Shown here piece after piece: positions 36,665 to 45,770 of a DNA stretch of 64,000 nucleotides; within the stretch, counting starts at the first letter, position 1; the number at the start of each line of letters is the position of its first letter. The stretch is from Micromonospora sp. WMMD1155. Its GTDB lineage: Bacteria > Actinomycetota > Actinomycetes > Mycobacteriales > Micromonosporaceae. The notes beneath the pieces were generated by a model. The model was not told the origin of the DNA and did no database searches. It was given only the letters and a program-made list of their open reading frames with translations. The position numbers were made by a program, and so were the translations under genes. The stretch is taken from positions 7,280,428-7,344,427 of the forward strand of contig NZ_CP120742.1 in NCBI RefSeq assembly GCF_029581275.1, given 5' to 3'.

Positions 36665-36779
36665 CCGGCCACACCACAGCCGCGCACGCACCAGCAGATC
36701 GGTTGCTCAACCACCGCGACGGGCCCATCGGCACCCTGCGGCCGGCCCTCGACGAATGCTCGACCTGGAGCGTCACCCC

Positions 36780-37742
36780 ATGCCAATAGACGCAGGAAAG
36801 ATGCTCGCTGACCTGTCCACTCCCTGGCGCGGCTTCCTGGAGGACTGGCATCGGTCACTGCGGTCCGGAAACTATCCGGAGACGACCCGCTACAACTATC
36901 TGCTCGCCGCGGCACAGCTGGCCCGCTACCTGCAGGACCGTGCGGCATCGGCACCTGACACGTCGGAGGCAGCCCACGATCCCACCGCCGTGGCCCGGGC
37001 ACATGTCGAGGAGTTCCAGGCGTGGATGGTGGAGACACGCTCACCCGCAACCGCCCTGAACAAGCACAAAGCTCTGCAGCAGTTCTTCAAGTGGCTCGCG
37101 CTCGACGAGGAGGAGATCGATCGATCTCCGATGGATCGCGTTCGGCAGCCCAAGACGCCGCAGAAGCTGATACCGATCATGCGGGACGACGACACGAGAC
37201 GCATCCTGGACACGTGTCGCGGCAGAGCGTTCGTCGACCGTCGAGACGAGGCGATCATCCGCTTGCTGTACAACACGGGTGCGCGGCTGTCCGAGGTCGC
37301 CAACCTTCATGTTGACGATGTCAGCCTCGCCGACACGGACACTGTCCGCTACCACGGCAAGGGCGCCAAGGACCGCCGGGTACGGCTGGGACCCAAGACC
37401 GCTCGGGCCATGAGCCGCTATCTCCGAACGCGGTCCCAGCACAGAGGGTCACTCCTTGCCGAGCTTTGGCTCGCGGAGCGAGGCACACGGGCACTAGCGG
37501 CCAACGGCATCAAGCTCATGCTGAAACGTCGCGGGCGGCGCGCCGGCGTCGCGAACGTCCACGCCCACCGCTGGCGGCACAACTTCGCCCACGAGTGGAA
37601 GCGCGCCGGCGGCGACACGGGCGACCTGATGCTGCTGCTCGGCTGGACCTCAGACGACATGCCCCGGCACTACGGCGCCAGCGCAGCCGCCGAACGCGCC
37701 CAGGAGAGCCAATCCCGTGTCGGGATCGGTGAGCGTGTCTGA
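36780..37742 (+). CDS. Tyrosine recombinase (phage-type integrase), copy 1
   Basis: This 320-residue site-specific recombinase has an N-terminal SAM-like DNA-binding domain (about 1-115) and a catalytic domain with Arg (NTGARLSE), Lys (HGKGAKDRRV), HxxR (HAHRWRHNFAHEW) and the final His...Tyr (DMPRHYG). ATG at 36780 has GGAG 8 nt upstream; an in-frame ATG lies at 36756. It is highly similar to the leftward recombinase at 44698-45654, most catalytic-domain residues being identical, and the two genes point toward each other. Its stop overlaps the next small gene. It may serve integration and excision of the element carrying 35356-38034. Confidence 0.92.
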   Translation: MPIDAGKMLADLSTPWRGFLEDWHRSLRSGNYPETTRYNYLLAAAQLARYLQDRAASAPDTSEAAHDPTAVARAHVEEFQAWMVETRSPATALNKHKALQQFFKWLALDEEEIDRSPMDRVRQPKTPQKLIPIMRDDDTRRILDTCRGRAFVDRRDEAIIRLLYNTGARLSEVANLHVDDVSLADTDTVRYHGKGAKDRRVRLGPKTARAMSRYLRTRSQHRGSLLAELWLAERGTRALAANGIKLMLKRRGRRAGVANVHAHRWRHNFAHEWKRAGGDTGDLMLLLGWTSDDMPRHYGASAAAERAQESQSRVGIGERV

Positions 37743-38034
37743 GCCCGACGAACCGACAGCCGGGTCGACGGGGCTGACACCGGAGCAGCGTCGCCGCCGG
37801 GCACGCATAGCCGCCCACGCATCCTGGGCCAGAACGACCGACCGCCGCGCCCGCACGGCAGCCGGCACGCAGGGCTTCCTCAAGCGCTTCGAACGACAGG
37901 TCGACCCCGAGGGCCTGCTCGATCCAGATGTACGCACGGAAATGGCACGACACGCCAGGACGGCGTACATGTTGCAGCTGGCGGAGCTGTCCCGGAAGTC
38001 CCGCCGTCGGCGTACCGGAGATTCGCAGCCCTGA
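37735..38034 (+). CDS. Small basic protein next to integrase
   Basis: This 99-residue, Arg-rich, helical protein (LTPEQRRRRARIAAHASWARTTDRRART) is probably nucleic-acid binding. It overlaps the integrase end by 8 bp, so it is co-translated; GTG 37735 is used. Similar small genes follow integrases in actinobacterial elements and could be an excision or control factor, but I do not recognise a named family. Confidence 0.6.
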   Translation: MSEPDEPTAGSTGLTPEQRRRRARIAAHASWARTTDRRARTAAGTQGFLKRFERQVDPEGLLDPDVRTEMARHARTAYMLQLAELSRKSRRRRTGDSQP

Positions 38035-38724
38035 TACGAATCCAGCCCGCCGCTCAACGACGTCGAGAACAAGGTCCACTGGGTCTGGGAGGTCACCTAC
38101 GAGAGAAAACCGCCCTCAAATCCGCACCGACGCTGACCCCAGGTCGTGGCCAATCTGCGCAAGCCTTCATCGGCACACTCCGCTACCGCCGGCAGCACGG
38201 ACGTAGGCGGCGCCAACTGTTGACGGCAGGTAGCAGATTCAGTCGCCGAGCAGCACCAATTCTGCTCGTTTTGTCACGGCTGCGACGTTAGAGGGCCCTG
38301 GTTACGTTGACGTGACGGACACGCGCCTGCACTCAGCCACAGCAGGGGCGATGGGGTGCCACAGCTGTCTCGCGGATCCGGTTCAGTGGTAGCGGGGCGG
38401 CTCTCGTCTAGGCAGACTGCTCTGCTCGAACGCTTGACGCCCAGGATCGAGACTTCTTCTGACCAGCGCCGGAGTCAATCCGGGTCGGGAAGCCACCGGC
38501 AAGCACCGCCGGGATGCCCAACTTGGGCATCCCGGCGCCACTCAGGATCGATCGATCACGGCGGTCGGCATGTCATGGCACGGCGTCGGCGAGACGCCTG
38601 GTGTGGCCTCTACACAGACCTCACTGCTGCTCCCACTTGAGGGGCACGCGGTCAGAGCGATGGACAACAGTGCTATCGCAAAGGTTGAGCGAAGAGCTTT
38701 GTATACCATCTGACCACCATAGCC
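38035..38724. other. Intergenic region with gene remnant and strong hairpin
   Basis: 690 bp without an intact gene. At 38037-38138 a short frame reads PPLNDVENKVHWVWEVTYER with strong third-position GC bias but no start, probably the end of a lost gene. At 38507-38537 a perfect 14-bp stem (CGCCGGGATGCCCA / TGGGCATCCCGGCG, 3-nt loop) is a likely bidirectional terminator beyond the metalloprotease stop. Confidence 0.5.
38507..38537 (-). terminator. Perfect 14-bp hairpin
   Basis: Arms 38507-38520 and 38524-38537 with loop ACT and no T-tract. It lies 188 bp beyond the stop of the leftward metalloprotease gene and could serve transcripts from either side. Confidence 0.55.
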
Positions 38725-39807
38725 CTAGGACCCGTAGATGGCCCGCAGGCCGTTGTAGTCGCCGAGGCCGAGGGAGCTGTCACGGTAGGAACAGGACGTT
38801 GCATTGGTGCTCATAGTCAATGCCGGATACGAGCTTTCCGAGACGTGGTCAAGCCCGAACGCGTGGCCAAACTCGTGTGTTGCCACGCCTTGCAACTCAT
38901 ACCGTTGATTGCAGCCTGAGGGCAGGAAGTAGAAGAACTGGTTGGGACGGTTCGCGAAAAGGATGTCGGCTTCCTGGATCGGGTCGTCGCCTGGCCATGA
39001 GTAGGACCAGCCGCAGGTGACGGCCAAGATGTTTGTGTTGTCGATCGGGCCGAACGCGACCTCGTTCTTGTTGCTCCGGGCGCCGTCGCAAGCCGGCGTC
39101 GACGTGATGTCGGGATAGTCCAGGGTGTAACCGGCGTATTCGAAGTCCGTGCCCATTGTCTGGGTCAGACCGCAATCGTTCATTCCGACATCGATGTTGT
39201 AGGAGGCGCTTAGGATGTCCGTCTCGGCGAGGTTCGCGCCGCCGAAGTAGGCAGGAACGGTGTCGCTCTTGAAGTACCACTTGTGGTAGCCGTTGTACCT
39301 ACCCATCAGGCTGTAGGCATTTTGACTGCACTCAGGCGTAGCGGCGGTCGCCTGGGCCGACCCGTTGTTCTTGGTGCCAGAGCTCCGGCCAGGGGAGACG
39401 CCGCTTGGCTGTCCATCTCCGCGGGCGACGGAACCTTCGTGGCGCACCTCAACCGTTACCGCACCCTTGTCGACCCTTACGCTGACGCTGTCCGGCATGT
39501 CCGGGCCGGTCTTAACGCCCTCGACGTACAAGGCGTGCGCCGTGACGACTTCGCCTTTCTGCGGAACAGCGGCACCGATCACCCCAGCGCGGACAACCTT
39601 GCCGCGCAGGTCGCACTCATCACTGACCAGCGGGATGGTCTTGTTGAGAAGAATTGCAGCCGGGATCTGGGCTTCGTCACAGGCTGCAGCGAGCGCGGTT
39701 GGAGCCGCTACCGCCGGGGCCGGGGCGGGCACGGCAATCATGGCCGCCCCGGCTGCGGCGACAAGCCCTGCCTTCAGCCTTCTGTTGGAACCCTGGTGTT
39801 TGCGCAC
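38725..39807 (-). CDS. Secreted zinc metalloprotease (metzincin, matrixin-like)
   Basis: This 360-residue protein has a signal peptide (basic start RKHQGSNRRLK, hydrophobic core AGLVAAAGAAM, Ala-rich end) and a pro-like N-terminal part. The catalytic domain carries HEFGHAFGLDH (HExxHxxGxxH zinc ligands and catalytic Glu) and a following Met-turn (ALTMSTN). Several Cys suggest disulfides. GTG at 39807 has AAGGGGGA upstream. It is probably an extracellular protease. It lies between the two recombinase genes as possible cargo. Confidence 0.85.
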   Translation of the reverse strand: MRKHQGSNRRLKAGLVAAAGAAMIAVPAPAPAVAAPTALAAACDEAQIPAAILLNKTIPLVSDECDLRGKVVRAGVIGAAVPQKGEVVTAHALYVEGVKTGPDMPDSVSVRVDKGAVTVEVRHEGSVARGDGQPSGVSPGRSSGTKNNGSAQATAATPECSQNAYSLMGRYNGYHKWYFKSDTVPAYFGGANLAETDILSASYNIDVGMNDCGLTQTMGTDFEYAGYTLDYPDITSTPACDGARSNKNEVAFGPIDNTNILAVTCGWSYSWPGDDPIQEADILFANRPNQFFYFLPSGCNQRYELQGVATHEFGHAFGLDHVSESSYPALTMSTNATSCSYRDSSLGLGDYNGLRAIYGS

Positions 39808-40044
39808 CAGTTCCCCCTTCGGATCGTGGAAGGCGCTGCGCCGACGGCCAGCAGCAAACCAGAGAGAACCGTCCTTCCTTGGACAGCGCAGAGCCCCCGT
39901 GGACGGGAAAGCCATCGATCAATGGCCATGGTTCGATACCCTAGCGGTTCCACTCTCCGCGTGGAAGATGCAACTTTGGGTTACTCGTTCCGTCGATAAC
40001 AGGCTTTCAACATCTAATGTCCGTCTATCAGGAAGCTCCTATAA

Positions 40045-40236
40045 GGGCTCATCCGGACCATCGGTAAAGCACCGTCCCGCACGGCGCATACCGCCTGGGG
40101 GAAGTCGTGGAGGAACGCAGTCAGGATCTTCGCCCAGGTCCCGCCACGCTGGCAGCGGCGGAACACCGCGTACGCCGCCGCCCAGGACCCGTAGCGCTCC
40201 CGGCACGTCCCGCCACGGCGCACCCACCCGGGTCGG
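40045..40236 (-). pseudogene. IS5-family transposase remnant (DUF4096 N-terminal part)
   Basis: On the minus strand two frames give pieces of one transposase: GAPWRDVP in one frame, then RERYGSWAAAYAVFRRCQRGGTWAKILTAF (residues listed in part) in another. This is the conserved N-terminal segment of IS5-type transposases (GAPWRDLPERYGPW..FRRWQRDGTW). A frameshift separates the pieces and similarity ends after ILTAF. The right side stops where the IS701-family element begins, so that element probably inserted here. Confidence 0.7.
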
Positions 40237-40405
40237 CTAATACCCCAGCCGCATTTGCCTGATCCGGAGTTTCGGCAGCTCATGAGCATGATCGACGCCT
40301 TGGTGGTACCGGCTGCGTAACCGCGCATGTCGATGCTATCCGTTCGGTGGCCCGGCGATCGCACCGTCTGTCTGTTGTGGTCGTTCGAAGCGGCGGCAGG
40401 CTCCC

Positions 40406-41590
40406 GTGCTTGTGCTGATCGATGAGATTGTGGGCTGGCGGGCGGGTTTGGATGATCTGTTGGCGCGGTTCGCGCACCGTTTCGGGCGTGCAGAACCGCG
40501 CCGCCAGGCGCTGACCTACCTGGTCGGGCTGCTGTCACCCCTGGCGAGCAAGAACGGCTGGACCTTGGCCGAGGCCGCCGGCGATGCGACGCCGGACCGG
40601 ATGCAGCGGCTGCTCAACCGGTCCGCGTGGGATCCGGACGCTGTTCGTGACGACCTGTTCGCCTATGTGAGCGAGCATCTCGGCCACGACGACGGGGTGC
40701 TGATCGTCGACGAGACCGGCTTTCTGAAGAAGGGCATCAAGTCGGCCGGGGTGCAGCGCCAGTACTCCGGCACGGCCGGCCGGACGGAGAACTGCCAGCT
40801 CGGAGTGTTCCTCGCCTACGCCAGCCCGGCAGGGCGCACCCTGGTCGACAGGGAGCTGTATCTGCCCCGTGGCTGGTGCGACAACCCCACCCGCCGCGCT
40901 GAAGCCGGCATTGCCGCGAACGTCGAGTTCGCCACAAAGCCTGCGCTGGGACTGCGGATGATCGAACGCGCCATCACCGCCGGCCTGTCCGCGAAGTGGG
41001 TCACCGCGGACGAGGCGTATGGACAGGACTCGAAGTTCCGGACCTGGTTGCAGCAGCAGCGCATCGGCTACGTCCTGGCCGTGCCCCGCAACCAGCGGGT
41101 CCCGACCATAGCCGGCAACTCCCGCCCGGACGTCCTCGCCGCCGCCGCGCCGGCCCTGGCATGGAAGCGCCGCAGCTGCGGCGACGGCTCCAAAGGGCCA
41201 CGGCTCTACGACTGGGCGGTGGCCTCCCTGCCCGGCGCCGCCGACGGATACCGCCACTGGCTGTTGATTCGACGCAGCATCACCGACCCCACGGACCTGG
41301 CCTACTACCTGTGCTTCGGCCCCACCGGCGCCCAGGACGAGGACCTGATCCGCATCGCCGGGACCCGGTGGGCGGTCGAGGAGTGCTTCCAGACCGCCAG
41401 AACCGAGGTCGGTCTTGATCATTACCAGGTGCGTCGGTACGACGCCTGGTACCGCCACATAACTCTCGTTCTGTGCGCCCATACCTACCTCGCCGTCACT
41501 GCCACCCACGCCCAAAAGGGGGCGCCGAACACGATGACGACCTCATTCCTCTCACCCTCGGTGAGGTCCGACGTCTGCTGGCACACCTGA
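40406..41590 (+). pseudogene. IS701-family transposase, frameshifted and interrupted
   Basis: The main frame gives 394 residues of a DDE transposase: LIVDETGFLKKG (first Asp), VTADEAYGQD (second Asp) and WAVEECFQTARTEVGLDHYQV (Glu). At 41515-41521 the sequence A-AAG-GGG would permit a -1 shift into the frame LIPLTLGEVRRLLAHLI, the normal family C-terminus; without it translation ends at 41590. The C-terminal frame is then cut by the IS21-family element at 41677 and would resume at 43840. It may be a programmed frameshift or a one-base indel. The nested insertion makes the present copy non-functional in its last residues. Confidence 0.85.
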
Positions 41591-41746
41591 TCACCACCAT
41601 CCGACCCTTCGACCACATCCATCAATGGTCACGATGGCGACGCCGACACCGATACCGCGCCAAAACCGCCCACTACTGTCGGCTCCGCCTGAAAACTGAC
41701 CCCGTGGTTCCGGCTGAATTTTGACCCCTTCCGGAAGCATCGGGAG

Positions 41747-42976
41747 GTGCTGAGCGTGGAGGACTGGGCGGAGATCCGTCGGTTGCACCGGGCGGAGCGG
41801 ATGGCGATCAAGGCCATCTGTCGCCGGCTGGGGGTCTCGCGGAACACGGTGCGTAAGGCCTTGGCCAGTCATGAGCCGCCTCGCTATCAGCGGGCGGCGA
41901 AGGGCTCGATCGTGGACGCGGTCGAGCCGCAGATCCGGGCGTTGTTGGCGGAGTTCCCGGACATGCCGACGACGGTGATCATGGAGCGGGTTGGGTGGGC
42001 CCGCGGCAAGACGGTGTTCGCCGATCGGGTGCAGCAGTTGCGGCCGTTGTTCCGCCGCCCGGACCCGGCCCAGCGGACGGAGTATCTGCCGGGCGAGTTG
42101 GCGCAGTGTGATCTGTGGTTCCCGCCGGCGGACGTGCCGTTGGGCTTCGGGCAGGTCGGCCGGCCGCCGGTGCTGGTGATGGTGTCCGGGTATTCGCGGT
42201 GGCTGTCAGCGGTGATGATCCCGACCCGGCAGTCACCGGACTTGCTGGTCGGGCACTGGACGCTGATCTCCGGCTGGGGACGGGTGCCCAAGGCGTTGGT
42301 GTGGGACAACGAGTCCGCCGTCGGGCAGTGGCGGGCTGGCAGGCCGCAGCTGACCGAGGCGATGAACGCCTTCCGCGGCACCCTCGGCATCAAGGTGATT
42401 CAGTGCCGACCGGCGGACCCGGAGGCCAAGGGCCTGGTCGAGCGGGCCAATGGCTATCTGGAAACCTCGTTCCTGCCCGGACGCCGTTTCGCCTCGCCCG
42501 GCGACTTCAACACCCAGCTCACCGACTGGCTGGTGCGGGCGAACAACCGCCAACACCGGATGCTGGGCTGCCGCCCGCTGGACCGGTGGGACGCCGACCG
42601 GGCCGCGATGCTGTCACTGCCACCGGTCGCGCCGGTGGTCGGCTGGCGCCAGGCCACCCGGCTGCCCCGCGATCACTACGTCCGCTTGGACGGCAACGAC
42701 TACTCGGTGCACCCATCCGTGGTCGGCAGGCGGGTTGAGGTCACCGCCGACTGCGACCACGTGACGGTGGTCTCCGACGGCCGGCCCGTGGCCCGACATG
42801 ACCGCTGCTGGGCAAGCCATCAGAGCATCACCGACCCTGCCCACCGGCAAGCCGCCGCCGACCTGCGCGTCGCTGCCCAACACAAGCCGACGACCGCGGT
42901 CGACGCCCAGGTCGAACGCCGGCCGTTGAGCGACTACGACCGCATGTTCGGCCTGGACGTCGAGGTGGCTGCGTGA
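41747..42976 (+). CDS. istA: IS21-family transposase
   Basis: This 409-residue protein has an N-terminal helix-turn-helix (IKAICRRLGVSRNTVRKALA), an rve-type DDE catalytic domain (QCDLWFPP with the first Asp, ALVWDNESAVG with the second, EAKGLVERANGYLE with Glu) and a C-terminal Mu-like domain (LDGNDYSVHPSVVGRRVEV). It catalyses cut and join at the element ends together with IstB. The start is GTG 41747 with CGGGAG just before it. The stop overlaps istB. It appears intact. Confidence 0.93.
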   Translation: MLSVEDWAEIRRLHRAERMAIKAICRRLGVSRNTVRKALASHEPPRYQRAAKGSIVDAVEPQIRALLAEFPDMPTTVIMERVGWARGKTVFADRVQQLRPLFRRPDPAQRTEYLPGELAQCDLWFPPADVPLGFGQVGRPPVLVMVSGYSRWLSAVMIPTRQSPDLLVGHWTLISGWGRVPKALVWDNESAVGQWRAGRPQLTEAMNAFRGTLGIKVIQCRPADPEAKGLVERANGYLETSFLPGRRFASPGDFNTQLTDWLVRANNRQHRMLGCRPLDRWDADRAAMLSLPPVAPVVGWRQATRLPRDHYVRLDGNDYSVHPSVVGRRVEVTADCDHVTVVSDGRPVARHDRCWASHQSITDPAHRQAAADLRVAAQHKPTTAVDAQVERRPLSDYDRMFGLDVEVAA

Positions 42977-43764
42977 TGGCCGCCAAGACCAGCCGCAACG
43001 TCGCCTCGGAGATCGCGTTCCTCACCCGCGCCCTCAAGGCGCCGTCCCTCGCTGCCTCCGTCGAACGCCTGGCGGAGCGGGCCCGGGCCGAGTCATGGAC
43101 GCACGAGGAGTTCCTCGCCGCCTGCCTGCAACGCGAAGTCGCCGCCCGCGAAGCACACGGCGGCGAGGGACGTATCCGGGCAGCCAGGTTCCCCGCCCGC
43201 AAGAGCCTGGAGGAGTTCGACTTCGAGCACCAACGCTCTCTGAAGCGGGAGACGATCGCCCACCTGGGCACCCTCGACTTCGTGGCGTCGAAGGAGAACG
43301 TCGTCTTCCTGGGCCCGCCCGGCACCGGCAAGACCCACCTGTCCATCGGCCTGGGGATCCGGGCCTGCCAGGCCGGACACCGGGTCGCGTTCGCCACCGC
43401 CGCCCAATGGGTGTCCCGCCTCGCCGACGCCCACCACGCCGGCCGACTGCAAGACGAGCTCGTGAAGCTCGGCCGGATCCCGCTGCTGATCGTCGACGAG
43501 GTCGGCTACATCCCCTTCGAAGCCGAAGCGGCGAACCTGTTCTTCCAGCTCGTCTCCAACCGCTACGAACGAGCCTCGCTGATCGTCACCAGCAACAAGC
43601 CCTTCGGCCGCTGGGGCGAAGTGTTCGGCGACGACGTCGTCGCCGCAGCCATGATCGACCGCCTCGTCCACCACGCCGAGGTCATCTCGATGAAGGGCGA
43701 CAGCTACCGGCTTAAAGACCGCGACCTCGGCCGCGTTCCCGCAGCCACCAAGACCAACGACTGA
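42976..43764 (+). CDS. istB: IS21-family helper ATPase
   Basis: This 262-residue AAA+ ATPase has Walker A GPPGTGKTH and Walker B LLIVDEVGYIPF, then a sensor-like IVTSNKPFGRWGEVFGDD segment, all diagnostic of IstB. It assembles on target DNA and activates IstA. The ATG overlaps the istA stop (TGATG); a GTG three bases earlier is also in frame. Intact, so the element may still be active. Confidence 0.93.
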   Translation: MAAKTSRNVASEIAFLTRALKAPSLAASVERLAERARAESWTHEEFLAACLQREVAAREAHGGEGRIRAARFPARKSLEEFDFEHQRSLKRETIAHLGTLDFVASKENVVFLGPPGTGKTHLSIGLGIRACQAGHRVAFATAAQWVSRLADAHHAGRLQDELVKLGRIPLLIVDEVGYIPFEAEAANLFFQLVSNRYERASLIVTSNKPFGRWGEVFGDDVVAAAMIDRLVHHAEVISMKGDSYRLKDRDLGRVPAATKTND

Positions 43765-43877
43765 ACATCAACAACCAGCGAGGGGGTCAAAATTCGGCCG
43801 GAACAGAGGGGTCAAAGTTCAGCCGGCGTTGACAACTACCAGCGAAGACTCCGACTTCATCAGGTACGGCTGGAGTG

Positions 43878-44258
43878 CTAGACCCTTTTGTCCGTGCCCG
43901 TTGGTGTTGTCGACGGCTCGGCGTAGCCCACGTTCAGCCAAACTTCTGCGGTGATCGGTGAGCCGTAGCCCGAGCAGGGTTCTGGTGGCGTGAACATCGC
44001 TAGCCGCCGTTCGGTGCGGACGTCTGCCATGGTGGCACCGGGAGGCAGGCTGCCGATTGGTGGAACATCACGGATCTGCTCCTTGACGTCAGTGGCGGCG
44101 AACAGAGCCGTCACGACCGCGTCGAGGACTCGCTCTGCCAACTCGCCGGATGTAACCTCTCCCGCGTCTCGGGCAGCAGCCACGGCGGCCGCTCGCATGG
44201 GCGCCAGTACTGCGTCAGGAAGCACGGGCTCTCGTACCCTCATGGTTTCCCCAATCAT
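43878..44258 (-). CDS. Hypothetical protein, 3' end formed by IS701-family terminus
   Basis: This 126-residue protein has no recognised family. It contains a helical N-terminal half (MRAAAVAAARDAGEVTSGELAERVLDAVVTALF) and a later polar part. The stop codon lies inside the IS701-family right boundary, so the original C-terminus may have been replaced by insertion. Start ATG 44258, or ATG 44243 five codons later. Confidence 0.5.
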   Translation of the reverse strand: MIGETMRVREPVLPDAVLAPMRAAAVAAARDAGEVTSGELAERVLDAVVTALFAATDVKEQIRDVPPIGSLPPGATMADVRTERRLAMFTPPEPCSGYGSPITAEVWLNVGYAEPSTTPTGTDKRV

Positions 44259-44697
44259 CAGAGACGGTGGTCAGAGTATCGCCGGCCGCCTCGTACATGG
44301 GTGTTCGGCACCTGCGGTGCTGCGCCACGCTCTCATGCGAATGCCAGGACGCGCCCCCGCGCTCCGTGCTCACTGCTGCGCGGACGGTTCCGGCGATCCA
44401 GTCCGCAGTGCAGCGGGGGGGGGCTTGGGTCGCGCAATCCTGCTGAGGTGGCGAGTGGGCGTTGTTCCGGTAGTCGTTGAAATCGGTAGGTTGATAGCGA
44501 GAGCGCTTGCCCCGTTGTGCCCCATGCGTTCCTAGCGTTTCCCGCGCATCCTCGCCGAGCAAATCTGAGTACGCATGACTCATGCCCGGCCGGGTTGCTC
44601 CATCCACGCTGGACCGCATGGCGTCTGAAGCGGTCGTCGCAGCAGTAACGCGGTCGGCCAAGCCCGTACCCGGGTCGGCCGACCGCGTTGCCCACGT
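44259..44697. other. Intergenic region without recognised gene
   Basis: 439 bp with no convincing coding frame. A run of nine G lies at 44415-44423. No repeat, hairpin or RNA gene is seen. Confidence 0.4.
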
Positions 44698-45654
44698 CTA
44701 CACCCCTTCCCCGATGCCCAGTTGCACCTGGATCTCCTGGGCGCGTTCAGCCGCCGCGCTGGCGCCGTAGTGTCGGGGCATGTCCTCAGAGGTCCAGCCC
44801 AACAGCAGCATCAGGTCGCCGGTGTTCCCGCCGGCACGCTTCCACTCGTGGGCGAAGTTGTGCCGCCAGCGGTGGGCGTGGACGTTCGCGACGCCAGCGG
44901 CGAGGCCCAGCCGCTTCAGGCGAATCTTGATGCCGTTGGCCGCCAACCTCCGGCCGCCACGATCGGCGAGCCACAGATCCGGCAGCTCCGAACCCTTGTG
45001 CTTGCCTCGCGCCCGGAGGTAGCGGCTCATGGCCCGTGCGGTCTTCGGCCCGAATCGCACCCGGCGGTCCTTGGCACCCTTGCCGTGGTAGTGCACCGAC
45101 TCCGTGTTGAGGTCGACGTCGTCGAGCAGCAGGTTGCCGACCTCCGACAGCCGCGCTCCCGTGTTGTAGTACAGGCGGATGATCGCCTCGTCGCGCAGGT
45201 GCGGAAAAGTCTTGCCCTTACAGGCGTCGAGGAGCTTCTTCGTGTCCTCGTCCCGGATGATCGGGATCAGCTTCTGTGGTGTCTTGGGCTGTCGGATCCG
45301 ATCCATCGGAGAGCGGTCGATGTCCTCCTCAGTCAGCAACCACTTGAAGAACTGCTGCAGACCTTTGTGCTTGTTCAGCGCGGTCGACGCGGACCGGGTC
45401 TCGATCATCCACGCCTGGAACGCCTCCGCGTGCCCACGGGTCACCTCGGTGGGGTCCTCTGCGGCGTCGGCGGCATCGGGGTCTGGCGAGTGCTCGGCCA
45501 GGTAGCGGGCCAGCTGCGCTGCCGCGAGGAGGTAGTTGTACCGGGTCGTCTCCGGGTAGTTGCCGGCCCGCAGCGTCCGGTCCCAGTCGCGCAGGTATCC
45601 CGCCCAGGTCGAGGACAGGTCGGTCGTGAGCTTGGTGAGGTCCAGTAGAGCCAT
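44698..45654 (-). CDS. Tyrosine recombinase (phage-type integrase), copy 2
   Basis: This 318-residue recombinase has the same layout as the copy at 36780: N-terminal DNA-binding domain, Arg (NTGARLSE), Lys (HGKGAKDRRV), HxxR (HAHRWRHNFAHEW) and His...Tyr (DMPRHYG). ATG at 45654 has GGGTGA 5 nt upstream; a GTG three codons earlier is possible. It lies directly downstream of a tRNA 3'-half sequence and terminator, the usual place of an integrase beside its attachment site. It runs opposite to copy 1, and the two flank about 7 kb. Confidence 0.92.
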   Translation of the reverse strand: MALLDLTKLTTDLSSTWAGYLRDWDRTLRAGNYPETTRYNYLLAAAQLARYLAEHSPDPDAADAAEDPTEVTRGHAEAFQAWMIETRSASTALNKHKGLQQFFKWLLTEEDIDRSPMDRIRQPKTPQKLIPIIRDEDTKKLLDACKGKTFPHLRDEAIIRLYYNTGARLSEVGNLLLDDVDLNTESVHYHGKGAKDRRVRFGPKTARAMSRYLRARGKHKGSELPDLWLADRGGRRLAANGIKIRLKRLGLAAGVANVHAHRWRHNFAHEWKRAGGNTGDLMLLLGWTSEDMPRHYGASAAAERAQEIQVQLGIGEGV

Positions 45655-45723
45655 GTCGGTCACCCGTCGAGTCAAGGGGTCGATAAGCGGCGTGCTCGAC
45701 CTCGACGAACCACCGTGAACACG

Positions 45724-45765
45724 AAAAAGAGGGTTTCCACAGGCTCTGACCTGTGGAAACCCTCT
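45724..45765 (-). terminator. Rho-independent terminator after tRNA remnant
   Basis: On the minus strand a 16-bp stem (AGAGGGTTTCCACAGG-type arm, loop of 6) is followed by five T, a classic intrinsic terminator. It sits 6 bp beyond the tRNA 3'-half and before the recombinase start, so it was probably the terminator of the tRNA gene. Confidence 0.85.
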
Positions 45766-45770
45766 CGCTG

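Larger units (their letters stand above)
41677..43834 (+). mobile_element. IS21-family insertion sequence (complete)
   Basis: A 2158-bp element. The ends begin TGTC and are imperfect inverted repeats of about 52 bp that each contain two copies of a CCGGCTGAAxTTTGACCCC-like block. A 5-bp direct repeat ACTAC flanks it (41672-41676 and 43835-43839). Removing the element and one repeat joins the IS701-family transposase frame exactly (CAC TAC CAG CGA). It encodes IstA and IstB with overlapping stop and start. Confidence 0.93.
40241..43877 (+). mobile_element. IS701-family insertion sequence, interrupted by IS21-family element
   Basis: Imperfect terminal inverted repeats: the left end TACCCCAGCCGCATTTGCC aligns with the reverse complement of the right end CACTCCAGCCGTACCTGATG, with a further shared GGAGT block. 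The flanks are CTAA (40237-40240) and CTAG (43878-43881), matching the YTAR-type 4-bp target of this family, though not identical. The transposase gene begins at 40406; its 3' end is displaced beyond the nested element, where it continues HYQRRLRLH and stops at 43881. Confidence 0.7.

Noticed and set aside
38054..38071. CGACGTCGAGAACAAG shared with about 56382-56397
   Set aside because: A 16-bp exact match is not unlikely by chance in 64 kb of biased composition, and the flanks differ.
44415..44423. Run of nine G as a phase-variable tract
   Set aside because: It is not inside or directly before a supported gene.
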